A stretch of DNA of 9,395 nt from assembly GCA_018711785.1 (NCBI GenBank), contig DVHW01000180.1, positions 1 to 9,395 of the forward strand, read 5' to 3'. Position 1 is the stretch's first letter. Each line of letters starts with the position of its first letter. Shown in pieces: positions 1 through 7,094 of this stretch. The DNA comes from Candidatus Galloscillospira excrementavium. Its GTDB lineage: Bacteria; Bacillota; Clostridia; Oscillospirales; Oscillospiraceae. The position numbers and the translations under genes are program-made. A model generated the notes under the pieces. It saw only the letters and a list, made by a program, of their open reading frames with translations. It did no database searches and had not been told where the DNA came from.

Positions 1-1
1 G

Positions 2-3000
2 GAGGCCGAGCGCAAGCTGGAGCGGACCGAGGAGAACCTGGTCCGCATCAACGACAAGATCGACGAGCTCTCCCTCCAGGTGGAGCCTCTCCGGGTCCAG
101 GCGGAGAAGGCCAAAAAGTTCCTCATCTACCGGGATGAGCTGCGGGGGCTGGAGATCTCGGTCTGGCTGGAGCAGCTGGACAAGATCCGCGCGGGCGCCA
201 TCAAGATCCTCTCCGACTTCGAGCAGGCCGTCCGCCAGAAGGAGGAGGCCCAGAAGCGGGTGGACGAGCTCTACGCCGCCGCCGAGCAGTACGCCGCCCA
301 GATGCGGGAGAAGGACGTGGAGGCCGAGCACATCCGCTTTGAGATGATGCAGCGGGAGGCCGACGCCAACGGCCTGGAAAACGCCATCGCCGTGCTCAAG
401 ACCAACATCCAGAACAACCTGGAAAACGCCGACCGGGTCCGCCGGGAGATGGAGGCCCAGGAGGGCCGGGCGGGCACCATCGGGGCCCAGATCGAGGAGC
501 GCCGCGCCCGGCTGGAGGGCATCGCCAGAGAGGCGGGAGAGCTGCGGGAGCAGCTGGAGCAGCGCCAGCGGGAGGCCCAGGAGGCCCAGCACAGCGCCGG
601 CACCCTGGCCGGGGAGATGGAGGCCCTGCGGCAGAAGGAGGCGGTGGAGGCCGCCTCCGCCGGCGAGGCCCGCGCCCTGCTCTCTGCCCTGGCCGCCGCG
701 GCCCAGGAGCTCTACGACCGGGACGAGGCGGTCCGCCAGGAGCTCTCCGCCGGGGAGGAGCGGCTGAAGCAGACCCGCGCCGAGGCCGATACCGCCCGGG
801 AGGAGCTGGCCAAGGCAAAGGAGGACCGGGACTCCCTCCAGAACATCATCCGCGGCTACACCCTCCGGCTGGACAGCCGCCGGAAGAAGGCCAAGGAGGC
901 CGAGGAGCGCCACGTCAAGCTCCAGATGGAGGAGAACGCCCTGCGCTCCCGCATCCACATGCTCACCGAGATGGAGAAGCTCTACGAGGGCTACTCCAAG
1001 GCGGTGAAGCTGGTGATGGGGGAGGCCGAGCGGGGTGCCCTCAAGGGCATCCGGGGGCCGGTGGCCTCCCTTATCCGGGTGCCGGACCGGTACGCCGTGG
1101 CCATCGAGATCGCCCTTGGCTCCGCCATGCAGAACCTGGTGGTGGAGCGGGAGGAGGACGGCAAGGCGGCCATCAGCTACCTGAAGCGGCGGGACGCCGG
1201 CCGGGCCACCTTCCTGCCCCTTACCTCCATGCGGCCCCGGGAGTTCCGGGACGCCGCCGCGGCCCGGGAGCCCGGCTTCCTCGGGCTGGGGGACAAGCTC
1301 ATCGAGTATGACAGGCAGTACGAGAAGGTGTTCTCCAACCTGCTGGGGAACACTGTCATCGCCGAAGATATGGACCGGGCTATCGCCATCGCCCGCAAGT
1401 ACGGCCACCGCTTCAAGATCGTCACCCTGGACGGCCAGGTCCTGAACCCCGGCGGGTCCATGACCGGCGGCTCGGCGTCCCGCAGCGCGGGCATCCTCAG
1501 CCGCTCCAACGAGCTGGAGCGGCTGAACGCCCAGATCACCGGGGTGGAGCAGTCCCTGGCCGCCGCGGCCAAGGCCCTGGAGGAGGCCCAGCGGGAGGCC
1601 ACCGCCGCCGCCTATGAGATGGAGACCGCCCAGACCCAGCAGCGCACCCACGAGGATGACATCCTCAAGCTGGAGGAGCGGTGCGGCCACCTGGACACCC
1701 AGCTGGCCGACCTGGAGCGCCAGCGGACCGAACAGCGCGCCGAGCTGGAGACCATCCAGCGCCGCTCTGCCCAGACCGAGGAGGACACCCGGAACGCCCG
1801 CCAGCGCATCGAGGAGCTGGAGGGCTCGGCGGCCGCCCTGAGAGCCGAGGCCGAGGCCAAGGCCCAGGGACAGAGCGAGTTCCAGGCCCGGGCGGGCGCC
1901 ATCGGCGAGGAGATCGCCGACCTGAACATGAAGCTGGCCGGGCTGGACGCTGAGAAGCTGGCCTCGGAGCAGACCCTGAACGAGCTGGAGGACCTCCGGG
2001 CCGACCTGACCGGCGACCGGGCCGAGCGGGAGAAGATGGTGGAGGAGTTCCAGAGCAAAAACGACGGCCTGAGGGCCGAGATTCTGGACAAGGAGCGCGC
2101 CCTCCAGGCCATCCGGGAGAGCAGCCGGGAGAAGAACGAGGCCATCCGCCGCCTGAACGACGAGAAGCTCTCCTTGGAGGCCCGGCGCACCCAGGCCGAC
2201 AAGGACGCCCGGGACAAAAACAGCGAGCTGCTGGCCATGGAGCGGGAGGTCTCGGTCCTGGAGCAGAAGAAGGTCACCGCCGCCCTGGAGGAGAAGCAGA
2301 TCCTGGACAGGCTGTGGGAGACCTACGAGCTCTCCCACGAGGCGGCCCGGCAGCAGCGCCAGGAGCTGGAGAGCGTGCCCAAGGCCCAGCGGCGCATCGG
2401 CGAGCTGAAAAAGGCCATCTCCGGACTGGGCAATATCAATCTGGACGCTGTTGACGAGTTCCAGCGGGTCAATGAGCGGTATACCTACCTCACCGACCAG
2501 CGGGACGACGTGCAGAAGTCCAAAAAGGAGCTGGAGGACATCATCGGCGGCATCACCGGGGAGATGAAGACCATCTTCGCCCGGCAGTTCGCCCTGCTGA
2601 ACGAGGCCTTCCAGCAGACCTTCCTGGAGCTCTTCGGCGGCGGCAAGGCCACCCTGGAGCTGGAGGACCCGGAGGACATCCTGAACTGCGGCATCGAGAT
2701 CCGGGTCCAGCCTCCCGGCAAGGCGCTGAAGGTGCTCTCCCTGCTCTCCGGCGGGGAGAAGGCCTTTGTGGCCATCGCCCTGTATTTTGCCATCCTCAAG
2801 GTGCGGCCCACCCCCTTCGTGGTTATGGACGAGATCGAGGCCGCTCTGGACGACGCCAATGTCATCCGCTTCGCCCGGTATATGCGGGGCATGTGCGACC
2901 ACACCCAGTTCATCGTCATCACCCACCGCCGGGGCACCATGGAGGAGGCCGACACCCTTTACGGCGTCACCATGCAGGAGCAGGGCGTGAGCCGTATCCT

Positions 3001-3046
3001 GACTATAAATTTGAATGACGTGGAGAAGGAACTGCATATCAAGTGA
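2..3046 (+). CDS. smc: Chromosome partition protein SMC, 3' part (N-terminus outside window)
   Basis: SMC dimers form a ring-shaped ATPase that, with ScpA and ScpB, loops and compacts the chromosome for segregation. The frame is open from the first bases, so the gene starts upstream; 1014 residues are visible of about 1190 usual, and the N-terminal head with Walker A is missing. In order (visible numbering): coiled coil about 10-320, very rich in Glu, Arg, Ala and Gln; hinge about 325-490, ending in a GGSMTGGS glycine motif; second coiled coil about 490-800; C-terminal head with the ABC signature LSGGEK at 916-921, Walker B VVMDEIEA with Asp943, D-loop ALDD, and the switch His975 in VITHRRGTMEEAD. 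The head is intact, with no frameshift. A possible internal GTG at base 80 is not the start, because the family's coiled-coil sequence continues upstream of it. ftsY follows after 36 bases, the usual Firmicutes order. Confidence 0.97.
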   Translation, partial: EAERKLERTEENLVRINDKIDELSLQVEPLRVQAEKAKKFLIYRDELRGLEISVWLEQLDKIRAGAIKILSDFEQAVRQKEEAQKRVDELYAAAEQYAAQMREKDVEAEHIRFEMMQREADANGLENAIAVLKTNIQNNLENADRVRREMEAQEGRAGTIGAQIEERRARLEGIAREAGELREQLEQRQREAQEAQHSAGTLAGEMEALRQKEAVEAASAGEARALLSALAAAAQELYDRDEAVRQELSAGEERLKQTRAEADTAREELAKAKEDRDSLQNIIRGYTLRLDSRRKKAKEAEERHVKLQMEENALRSRIHMLTEMEKLYEGYSKAVKLVMGEAERGALKGIRGPVASLIRVPDRYAVAIEIALGSAMQNLVVEREEDGKAAISYLKRRDAGRATFLPLTSMRPREFRDAAAAREPGFLGLGDKLIEYDRQYEKVFSNLLGNTVIAEDMDRAIAIARKYGHRFKIVTLDGQVLNPGGSMTGGSASRSAGILSRSNELERLNAQITGVEQSLAAAAKALEEAQREATAAAYEMETAQTQQRTHEDDILKLEERCGHLDTQLADLERQRTEQRAELETIQRRSAQTEEDTRNARQRIEELEGSAAALRAEAEAKAQGQSEFQARAGAIGEEIADLNMKLAGLDAEKLASEQTLNELEDLRADLTGDRAEREKMVEEFQSKNDGLRAEILDKERALQAIRESSREKNEAIRRLNDEKLSLEARRTQADKDARDKNSELLAMEREVSVLEQKKVTAALEEKQILDRLWETYELSHEAARQQRQELESVPKAQRRIGELKKAISGLGNINLDAVDEFQRVNERYTYLTDQRDDVQKSKKELEDIIGGITGEMKTIFARQFALLNEAFQQTFLELFGGGKATLELEDPEDILNCGIEIRVQPPGKALKVLSLLSGGEKAFVAIALYFAILKVRPTPFVVMDEIEAALDDANVIRFARYMRGMCDHTQFIVITHRRGTMEEADTLYGVTMQEQGVSRILTINLNDVEKELHIK

Positions 3047-3082
3047 CGCCGGAGCGGCGAACAAACAAAAAAGGAAGATTGT

Positions 3083-3982
3083 ATGGGCTTTTTTGACAAA
3101 ATCAAGGCGGGGCTGACCCGCACCCGGGAGAATATCGGCCACTCGTTTGACAGCCTCTTTGCCGGAGAGCTGGACGACGACTTCTACGACGAGCTGGAGG
3201 AGACCCTCATCCTCTCCGACATGGGGGTGAACGCCACCATGAAAGCCACCGAGGAGCTCCGCCGCCGGACCAAGGAGCGGAAGATCAAGGACGCCGCCGG
3301 GGCGAAGGACTGCCTGCGGGAGATCCTGACCGAGATGCTCCAGGTGGGCCCCGGGGAGCTGGACCTCACCAAGAGCCCCTCGGTGCTCCTGGTGATCGGG
3401 GTCAACGGCGTGGGCAAGACCACCACCATCGGCAAGCTGGGGGCCCTGCTCAAGGCGGACGGCAAGCGGGTGCTCTTTGCCGCGGCCGACACCTTCCGGG
3501 CTGCCGCCGCCGACCAGCTGGAGATCTGGTCGGACCGGTGCGGGGTGGAGCTGGTCCGCCAGCACGAGGGGGCCGACCCCGCCGCCGTGGTCTATGACGC
3601 CATGCAGGCCGCCAAGGCCCGCAAGTGCGACGTGGTGCTGGTGGACACCGCCGGCCGGCTCCACAACAAGCAGAACCTGATGAACGAGCTGACCAAAATC
3701 GGCAAGGTCATCGACCGGGAGGTCCCCGGCGGCCGCACTGAGACCCTGCTGGTGCTGGACGCCACCACGGGCCAGAACGGGCTCATCCAGGCCAAGCAGT
3801 TCCAGGAGGCCACCGGTATCACCGGCATCGTCCTCACCAAGCTGGACGGCAGCGCCAAGGGTGGCATCGTGGTGGCCATCGCCCAGGAGCTGGGCATCCC
3901 GGTGAAGTTCATCGGCGTGGGCGAGGGCATCGACGACCTGATGCCCTTCCAGCCGGAGGAGTTCGTGCGGGCGCTGCTGTGA
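3083..3982 (+). CDS. ftsY: Signal recognition particle receptor FtsY
   Basis: FtsY is the membrane-associated SRP GTPase that docks SRP-ribosome complexes at the translocon. The 299 residues show an N-terminal helical NG-domain start ([10 protein letters not shown]) and all G elements: P-loop GVNGVGKTT at 106-114, DTFRAAA at 136-142, DTAGR at 188-192, TKLD at 252-255 followed by GSAKGG, and closing GVGEGIDDL at 278-286. The long acidic A domain of the E. coli protein is absent, as is usual in Firmicutes; membrane contact would be through the short amphipathic N-terminus. ATG 3083 has AAGGAAG at 3071-3077, 5 bases away. The 36-base gap after smc holds a small stem (CGCCG/CGGCG, 3047-3059) with no T tract, so I expect read-through from smc. 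Confidence 0.97.
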   Translation: MGFFDKIKAGLTRTRENIGHSFDSLFAGELDDDFYDELEETLILSDMGVNATMKATEELRRRTKERKIKDAAGAKDCLREILTEMLQVGPGELDLTKSPSVLLVIGVNGVGKTTTIGKLGALLKADGKRVLFAAADTFRAAAADQLEIWSDRCGVELVRQHEGADPAAVVYDAMQAAKARKCDVVLVDTAGRLHNKQNLMNELTKIGKVIDREVPGGRTETLLVLDATTGQNGLIQAKQFQEATGITGIVLTKLDGSAKGGIVVAIAQELGIPVKFIGVGEGIDDLMPFQPEEFVRALL

Positions 3983-4031
3983 GAAGAGGCGGAAGCCCGC
4001 CCACGCCTCCGCCGGGAGTCCGGCGTCCAAG

Positions 4032-4072
4032 CCTTTTGCCCTTGGCAAAACCTTGCCGCAGGGTAAAAAAGG
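4032..4072 (+). promoter_or_regulatory. Imperfect long hairpin with alternative folds, upstream of rph
   Basis: The left arm CCTTTTGCCCT (4032-4042) pairs with AGGGT plus AAAAAAGG (4060-4072): 11 pairs with one G-T wobble and a two-A bulge. Inside it GGCAA (4044-4048) pairs with TTGCC (4053-4057) around loop AACC. A competing fold, TTTTGCC (4034-4040) with GGCAAAA (4044-4050) around loop CTT, excludes both of these. The right arm contains the AAGG that would be the ribosome binding site of the small frame at 4081-4125, so the long fold would hide it and the short fold would free it. Pairings are read directly from the sequence; a regulatory role is inference. It could instead be a dispersed palindromic repeat or a weak terminator. 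Confidence 0.4.
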
Positions 4073-4080
4073 TTTACACC

Positions 4081-4125
4081 ATGTTCACCCTTTTATCGGA
4101 AAGGAGCGTTATCATCCTATCATGA
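4081..4125 (+). CDS. Possible 14-codon leader peptide overlapping the rph start
   Basis: ATG 4081 opens a frame encoding MFTLLSERSVIILS that stops with TGA at 4123-4125; that TGA shares bases with the rph ATG (4122-4124), giving ATGA. An A-rich AAAAAAGG (4065-4072) stands 8 bases before the ATG and could serve as its ribosome binding site. The frame contains TTA, AGG and CTA codons, which are scarce elsewhere in this GC-rich window. A stop-start overlap would let terminating ribosomes restart at rph and would compensate for the long spacing of the rph Shine-Dalgarno. Such a short frame can arise by chance, so this is a suggestion and not a firm gene. Confidence 0.3.
   Translation: MFTLLSERSVIILS
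4101..4106 (+). promoter_or_regulatory. Ribosome binding site for rph, unusually far from the start
   Basis: AAGGAG is a strong Shine-Dalgarno core, but 15 bases separate it from ATG 4122, well over the usual 5 to 10. No in-frame start codon lies nearer to it. It supports 4122 over an upstream in-frame TTG at 4053, which would add 23 residues with no family counterpart. Confidence 0.6.
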
Positions 4126-4838
4126 CTCGTATCGACGGCAGGGCGGCAGACCAGCTGCGGCCCATGGAGATCATCCCCAACATCAACAAGTTCGCGGAGG
4201 GCTCCTGTCTCATCCGCTGTGGCAACACCCACGTGCTCTGCTGCGCAAGCGTGGAGGAGCGGACCCCGCCCCATGTCCCGGAGGGAGAGGGCTGGGTCAC
4301 GGCCGAGTACTCCATGCTCCCCCGGGCCAACCGGGAGCGGTCCAAGCGGGACATCGCCAAGCTGAAGCTCTCCCCCCGGTCCGCCGAGATCCAGCGGCTC
4401 ATCGGCCGGGCGCTGCGCGCCTGCGTGGACATGGCCAAGCTGGGGGAGCGGACCATCACCATCGACTGCGACGTGCTCCAGGGGGACGGCGGTACCCGCA
4501 CCGCCAGCGTCACCGGCGGATTTGTGGCCCTGAGCCTGGCCCTCCACAAGCTGGTGGAGCAGGGAGTGTTAAGCGAAATGCCTTTGCGGACCTGTGTGGC
4601 CGCTGTTTCGGCGGGCATCGTCCATGACGAGGCCCTGCTGGACCTGTGCTATGAGGAAGACTCCCACGCCCAGGTGGACCTGAACTGCGTCATGACCGGA
4701 GAGGGGGAGCTGGTGGAGCTCCAGGGCACCGGCGAGGGCCGCCCTTTCACCATCGAAGAGCAGCGGAGGCTGGTAGACCTGTGTTCCAAGGGCATCCGGG
4801 AGATCCAGGCCATCCAGCGCGCGGTGTTGGGAGGTTGA
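4122..4838 (+). CDS. rph: Ribonuclease PH
   Basis: RNase PH is a phosphate-dependent 3'-5' exoribonuclease that trims the 3' ends of tRNA precursors and other RNAs, releasing nucleoside diphosphates; it acts as a hexameric ring in the cytoplasm. The 238 residues match the family from the first residues (MTRIDGRAADQLRP, compare RxDGRxxDxLRP). Visible are GWVTAEYSMLPR at 58-69, the arginine-rich helix EIQRLIGRALRA at 89-100, the phosphate-binding GDGGTRTASVTGG at 121-133 with Arg126, and the catalytic acidic pair Asp180 and Asp186 in EEDSHAQVDLN. Length is typical. ATG 4122 is chosen because the conserved N-terminus begins there. The stop is followed after 4 bases by rdgB. The pair rph-rdgB is a common arrangement and is fused or adjacent in many bacteria. 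Confidence 0.97.
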   Translation: MTRIDGRAADQLRPMEIIPNINKFAEGSCLIRCGNTHVLCCASVEERTPPHVPEGEGWVTAEYSMLPRANRERSKRDIAKLKLSPRSAEIQRLIGRALRACVDMAKLGERTITIDCDVLQGDGGTRTASVTGGFVALSLALHKLVEQGVLSEMPLRTCVAAVSAGIVHDEALLDLCYEEDSHAQVDLNCVMTGEGELVELQGTGEGRPFTIEEQRRLVDLCSKGIREIQAIQRAVLGG

Positions 4839-4842
4839 GGCC

Positions 4843-5460
4843 ATGAAACTGGTATTGGCCAGCAAGAATGCCCATAAACTGACCGAGATGCGGGACATCC
4901 TCTCCCAGCTGGGGGTGGAGGTGGTCCTGGAGTCCGACGTGGGCGTGGATGTGGACGTGGAGGAGACCGGGGAGACCTTTGAAGAGAACGCCTTCCTCAA
5001 GGCCCGCGCGGTCATGGAGGCGAGCGGCCTGCCCGCCATCGCCGACGACTCCGGCCTGTGCGTGGACGCCATGAACGGCGGCCCGGGGGTCTACTCCGCC
5101 CGCTTCGGCGGGGAGGGGCTCACCGATCCCGAACGCTACCGCCTGCTGCTGGATATGATGCGGGGCCAGCTGGACCGCCGGTGCCGCTTTGTCTCCTGCA
5201 TCTGCTGCTGCTTCCCGGGCGGGGACACTCTCACCGCCCGGGGGGAGTGTGAAGGGACTTTGGCTTACGCCCCCAAGGGGCCGGACGGCTTTGGCTACGA
5301 CCCCGTCTTTTTTGTCCCCGGGATGAAAAAGACCTTTGCCGAGATGTCGCCGGAGGAGAAAAACGCCGTGTCCCACCGGGGGGCGGCCCTGCGCCAGTTC
5401 CGGCAGAAGCTGGAGGAGTACCTCTCCGCCGGCGGCGCGGACGAAGCAAAGGCGGAATAA
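4843..5460 (+). CDS. rdgB: XTP/dITP diphosphatase (RdgB/HAM1 family)
   Basis: This enzyme hydrolyses dITP, ITP and XTP to monophosphates plus pyrophosphate, keeping deaminated purines out of DNA and RNA. The 205 residues show the phosphate-binding SKNAHK at 7-12, the catalytic ADDSGL at 67-72 with Asp69, GVYSARFGG at 82-90, FGYDPVF at 150-156 and SHR at 177-179, all in the expected order. A charged C-terminal tail (about 190-205) extends slightly past the fold. The strand ending at about residue 123 carries four cysteines in five residues (CICCC, 119-123), which is unusual for the family. ATG 4843 lies 4 bases after the rph stop; its GGGAGG (4829-4834) lies inside the end of rph, so translation is probably coupled. 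Confidence 0.96.
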   Translation: MKLVLASKNAHKLTEMRDILSQLGVEVVLESDVGVDVDVEETGETFEENAFLKARAVMEASGLPAIADDSGLCVDAMNGGPGVYSARFGGEGLTDPERYRLLLDMMRGQLDRRCRFVSCICCCFPGGDTLTARGECEGTLAYAPKGPDGFGYDPVFFVPGMKKTFAEMSPEEKNAVSHRGAALRQFRQKLEEYLSAGGADEAKAE

Positions 5461-5479
5461 CACAACGAAGGAGCAGGGA

Positions 5480-5809
5480 ATGGAACTGACAAGCAAACAG
5501 CGCGCCCAGCTGCGGGGCCTGGCCAACAGCATCGACACCATCGTCCACATCGGCAAGGACGGCCTGGGGGAGAACCTCATCAAGCAGGCCAATGACGCCC
5601 TGGAGGCCCGGGAGCTCATCAAGTGCCGGGTGCTGGAGAACTCGGAGTACACCGCCCGGGAGGGGGCGGAAGCCCTGGCCAAAGCCACCCGGAGCGAGGT
5701 GGTCCAGGTCATCGGAACAAAATTTGTTCTCTACCGTCAAAGCCATAACAAGGAGAAAAAGGACAAGATCGTCCTGGTTCAGGACCGGAAGAAAAAGCCG
5801 CTCGGATAA
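5480..5809 (+). CDS. yhbY: YhbY-type ribosome-associated RNA-binding protein (CRM domain)
   Basis: YhbY (YqeI in Bacillus subtilis) is a single CRM-domain protein that binds precursor ribosomal particles and takes part in large-subunit assembly. The 109 residues begin MELTSKQRAQLRGLA, then carry the signature loop GKDGL at 25-29, the helix LEARELIK at 41-48 and the strand VVQVIG at 74-79 leading to KFVLYR. A lysine-rich tail (about 91-107) adds basic surface. AAGGAG at 5468-5473 sits 6 bases before ATG 5480 and fixes the start; the frame is open further upstream into rdgB, but that part is just rdgB read in another frame. Position before nadD-yqeK matches the B. subtilis order yqeI-nadD-yqeK-yqeL. 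Confidence 0.95.
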   Translation: MELTSKQRAQLRGLANSIDTIVHIGKDGLGENLIKQANDALEARELIKCRVLENSEYTAREGAEALAKATRSEVVQVIGTKFVLYRQSHNKEKKDKIVLVQDRKKKPLG

Positions 5810-5832
5810 CGGACGCGCCGGCGAGCGCGGTG

Positions 5833-5839
5833 AAAGGAG
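5833..5839 (+). promoter_or_regulatory. Ribosome binding site choosing GTG 5851 for nadD-yqeK
   Basis: AAAGGAG stands 11 bases before GTG 5851. An in-frame GTG at 5830 lies upstream of this site and would have no Shine-Dalgarno of its own. The family's first residues (MKIGIYGGTF) begin exactly at 5851, so the later start is preferred. Confidence 0.7.
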
Positions 5840-5850
5840 TTGGCTGTATC

Positions 5851-7071
5851 GTGAAGATCGGTATTTACGGCGGGACCTTCAATCCGCCCCACCTGGGGCA
5901 CCTGACCTCTGCCCGCTTTGCTCTGGAGGAGCTGAAGCTGGACAAACTGCTATTTGTCCCAGCAGCTCTGCCGCCCCACAAGACCCTGCCGGGAGAGAGC
6001 GCGTCGCCCCAGGAACGGTGGGAGATGATCTCCCTGGCGGCGGACAGCCTGCTGCTGCCCGGCCGGGTGGAGGTCTGCGACCTGGAGATGCACCGGACGG
6101 GGAAGAGCTACACCTCGGATACTTTGGCGCAGCTGCGGGAGCAGTACCCGGAGGATGAGCTGTGGCTGCTGATGGGGAGTGATATGTTCCTCACCCTCCC
6201 CAGCTGGCACGAGCCGGAGCGCATCCTCTCCCTGGCCGGAGCGGCTGCCTTTGCCCGCACTCAGTCCGACGAGGGGGCGCGTCTGGACGCCCAGGTGCGG
6301 TACCTGCGGGAGACCTACGGAGCCAAAGTCCAGGTCATTCCGCTGCCCCAGGTCACGGAGGTATCCTCCACCGCTCTGCGTGCCCTGCTGGCCGCGGGGG
6401 ACGCCTCTGCGGCGGAGTACCTGCCCCCGGCGGTGTACGGCTACATCCTGATGCACGGGCTCTACGGCACCCACGCCGACCGGAAGCACCTGCCCGACCG
6501 GGAGCTGCGGGCCTGCTCCTACTCCATGATCCGGGCCAAGCGCATCGCCCATGTCCAGGGCACGGAGCAGGAAGCGGAAAGGCTGGCCATCCGCTGGGGG
6601 GCCGACCCGGTGAAGGCCCGCCGGGCGGGCATCCTCCACGACTGCACCAAATACCTGAGCCTGGAGGAACAGCTGGCCCTCTGTGACCAGTACGGCATCG
6701 AGCTGGACGAGCTGGAGCGGATAGCGGTGAAGCTCCTCCACTCCAAGACCGGCGCGGCCATTGCCAGGGATGTGTTCGGCGTGGACGACGACATATTCTG
6801 GGCGATTTTCTGGCACACTACCGGAAAAGCGGACATGAAGCTGCTGGAGAAGATCCTCTATATCGCCGACTACATGGAGCCTACCCGGGATTTTCCGGGG
6901 GTGGAGCGGCTGCGGGAGCTGGCCTACCGGGACCTGGACGCGGCGCTGCTGCTGGGCTTTGAGATGAGCGTACAGGAGATGGCCGACCGGGGCCTTCAGG
7001 TCCACCACAACACTTTGGAGGCGAGAGACTTTCTCCGGGCGCAGGGCGTCCGGCTGCCGGAAGAGAGATAG
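5851..7071 (+). CDS. nadD: Fused nicotinate-nucleotide adenylyltransferase (NadD) and YqeK-type HD hydrolase
   Basis: One frame of 406 residues carries two enzymes. Residues 1 to about 205 are NadD, which joins nicotinate mononucleotide to ATP to give deamido-NAD: GGTFNPPHLGH at 8-17 region is the nucleotide-binding start, GSDMF is at 109-113, and EVSSTALRALL at 170-180 is the ISSTxIR-like motif. Residues from about 215 are a YqeK HD domain, a family whose studied members cleave Ap4A symmetrically: His234, LHD at 262-264, LLHSKTGA with His297, WHTTG with His322 and ILYIADYMEP with Asp340 supply the metal ligands. The junction (about 206-218) is short, with no sign of a sequencing frameshift, and both halves look active. 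B. subtilis has two separate genes here; mollicutes such as Mycoplasma also have NadD joined to an HD domain. Starts at GTG 5851, 41 bases after yhbY. Confidence 0.94.
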   Translation: MKIGIYGGTFNPPHLGHLTSARFALEELKLDKLLFVPAALPPHKTLPGESASPQERWEMISLAADSLLLPGRVEVCDLEMHRTGKSYTSDTLAQLREQYPEDELWLLMGSDMFLTLPSWHEPERILSLAGAAAFARTQSDEGARLDAQVRYLRETYGAKVQVIPLPQVTEVSSTALRALLAAGDASAAEYLPPAVYGYILMHGLYGTHADRKHLPDRELRACSYSMIRAKRIAHVQGTEQEAERLAIRWGADPVKARRAGILHDCTKYLSLEEQLALCDQYGIELDELERIAVKLLHSKTGAAIARDVFGVDDDIFWAIFWHTTGKADMKLLEKILYIADYMEPTRDFPGVERLRELAYRDLDAALLLGFEMSVQEMADRGLQVHHNTLEARDFLRAQGVRLPEER

Positions 7072-7094
7072 AAACGCGCAGGAAAGGAAACCAC

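Larger units (their letters stand above)
3983..4121 (+). other. Hairpin-rich gap between ftsY and rph
   Basis: This is the longest gap between the + strand genes and is visibly less GC-rich than its neighbours at the rph end. It holds a GAGGCG/CGCCTC or GGCGGA/TCCGCC stem (3986-4013, two registers), a perfect 6-base stem CGCCGG/CCGGCG with loop GAGT (4010-4025), and the long imperfect hairpin at 4032-4072 listed separately. None is followed by a run of T, so no ordinary intrinsic terminator for ftsY is seen. A weak promoter-like pair, TTGGCA (4042-4047) and TAAAAA (4064-4069) with 16-base spacing, lies inside the long hairpin; with only 4 of 6 matches in the -10 box I do not call it. Confidence 0.6.

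Noticed and set aside
4073..4115. Promoter directly before rph (TTTACA 4073-4078 with TATCAT 4110-4115)
   Set aside because: The spacing is 31 bases, and transcription would start at the rph ATG itself.
4053..4121. Upstream in-frame TTG extending RNase PH by 23 residues
   Set aside because: The added residues are encoded by hairpin sequence, have no counterpart in the family, and the TTG has no ribosome binding site; the conserved N-terminus starts at 4122.
5336..5479. Upstream extension of yhbY into rdgB
   Set aside because: The extension is an Arg/Pro-rich out-of-frame reading of rdgB, and ATG 5480 has a well-placed AAGGAG and the family's first residues.
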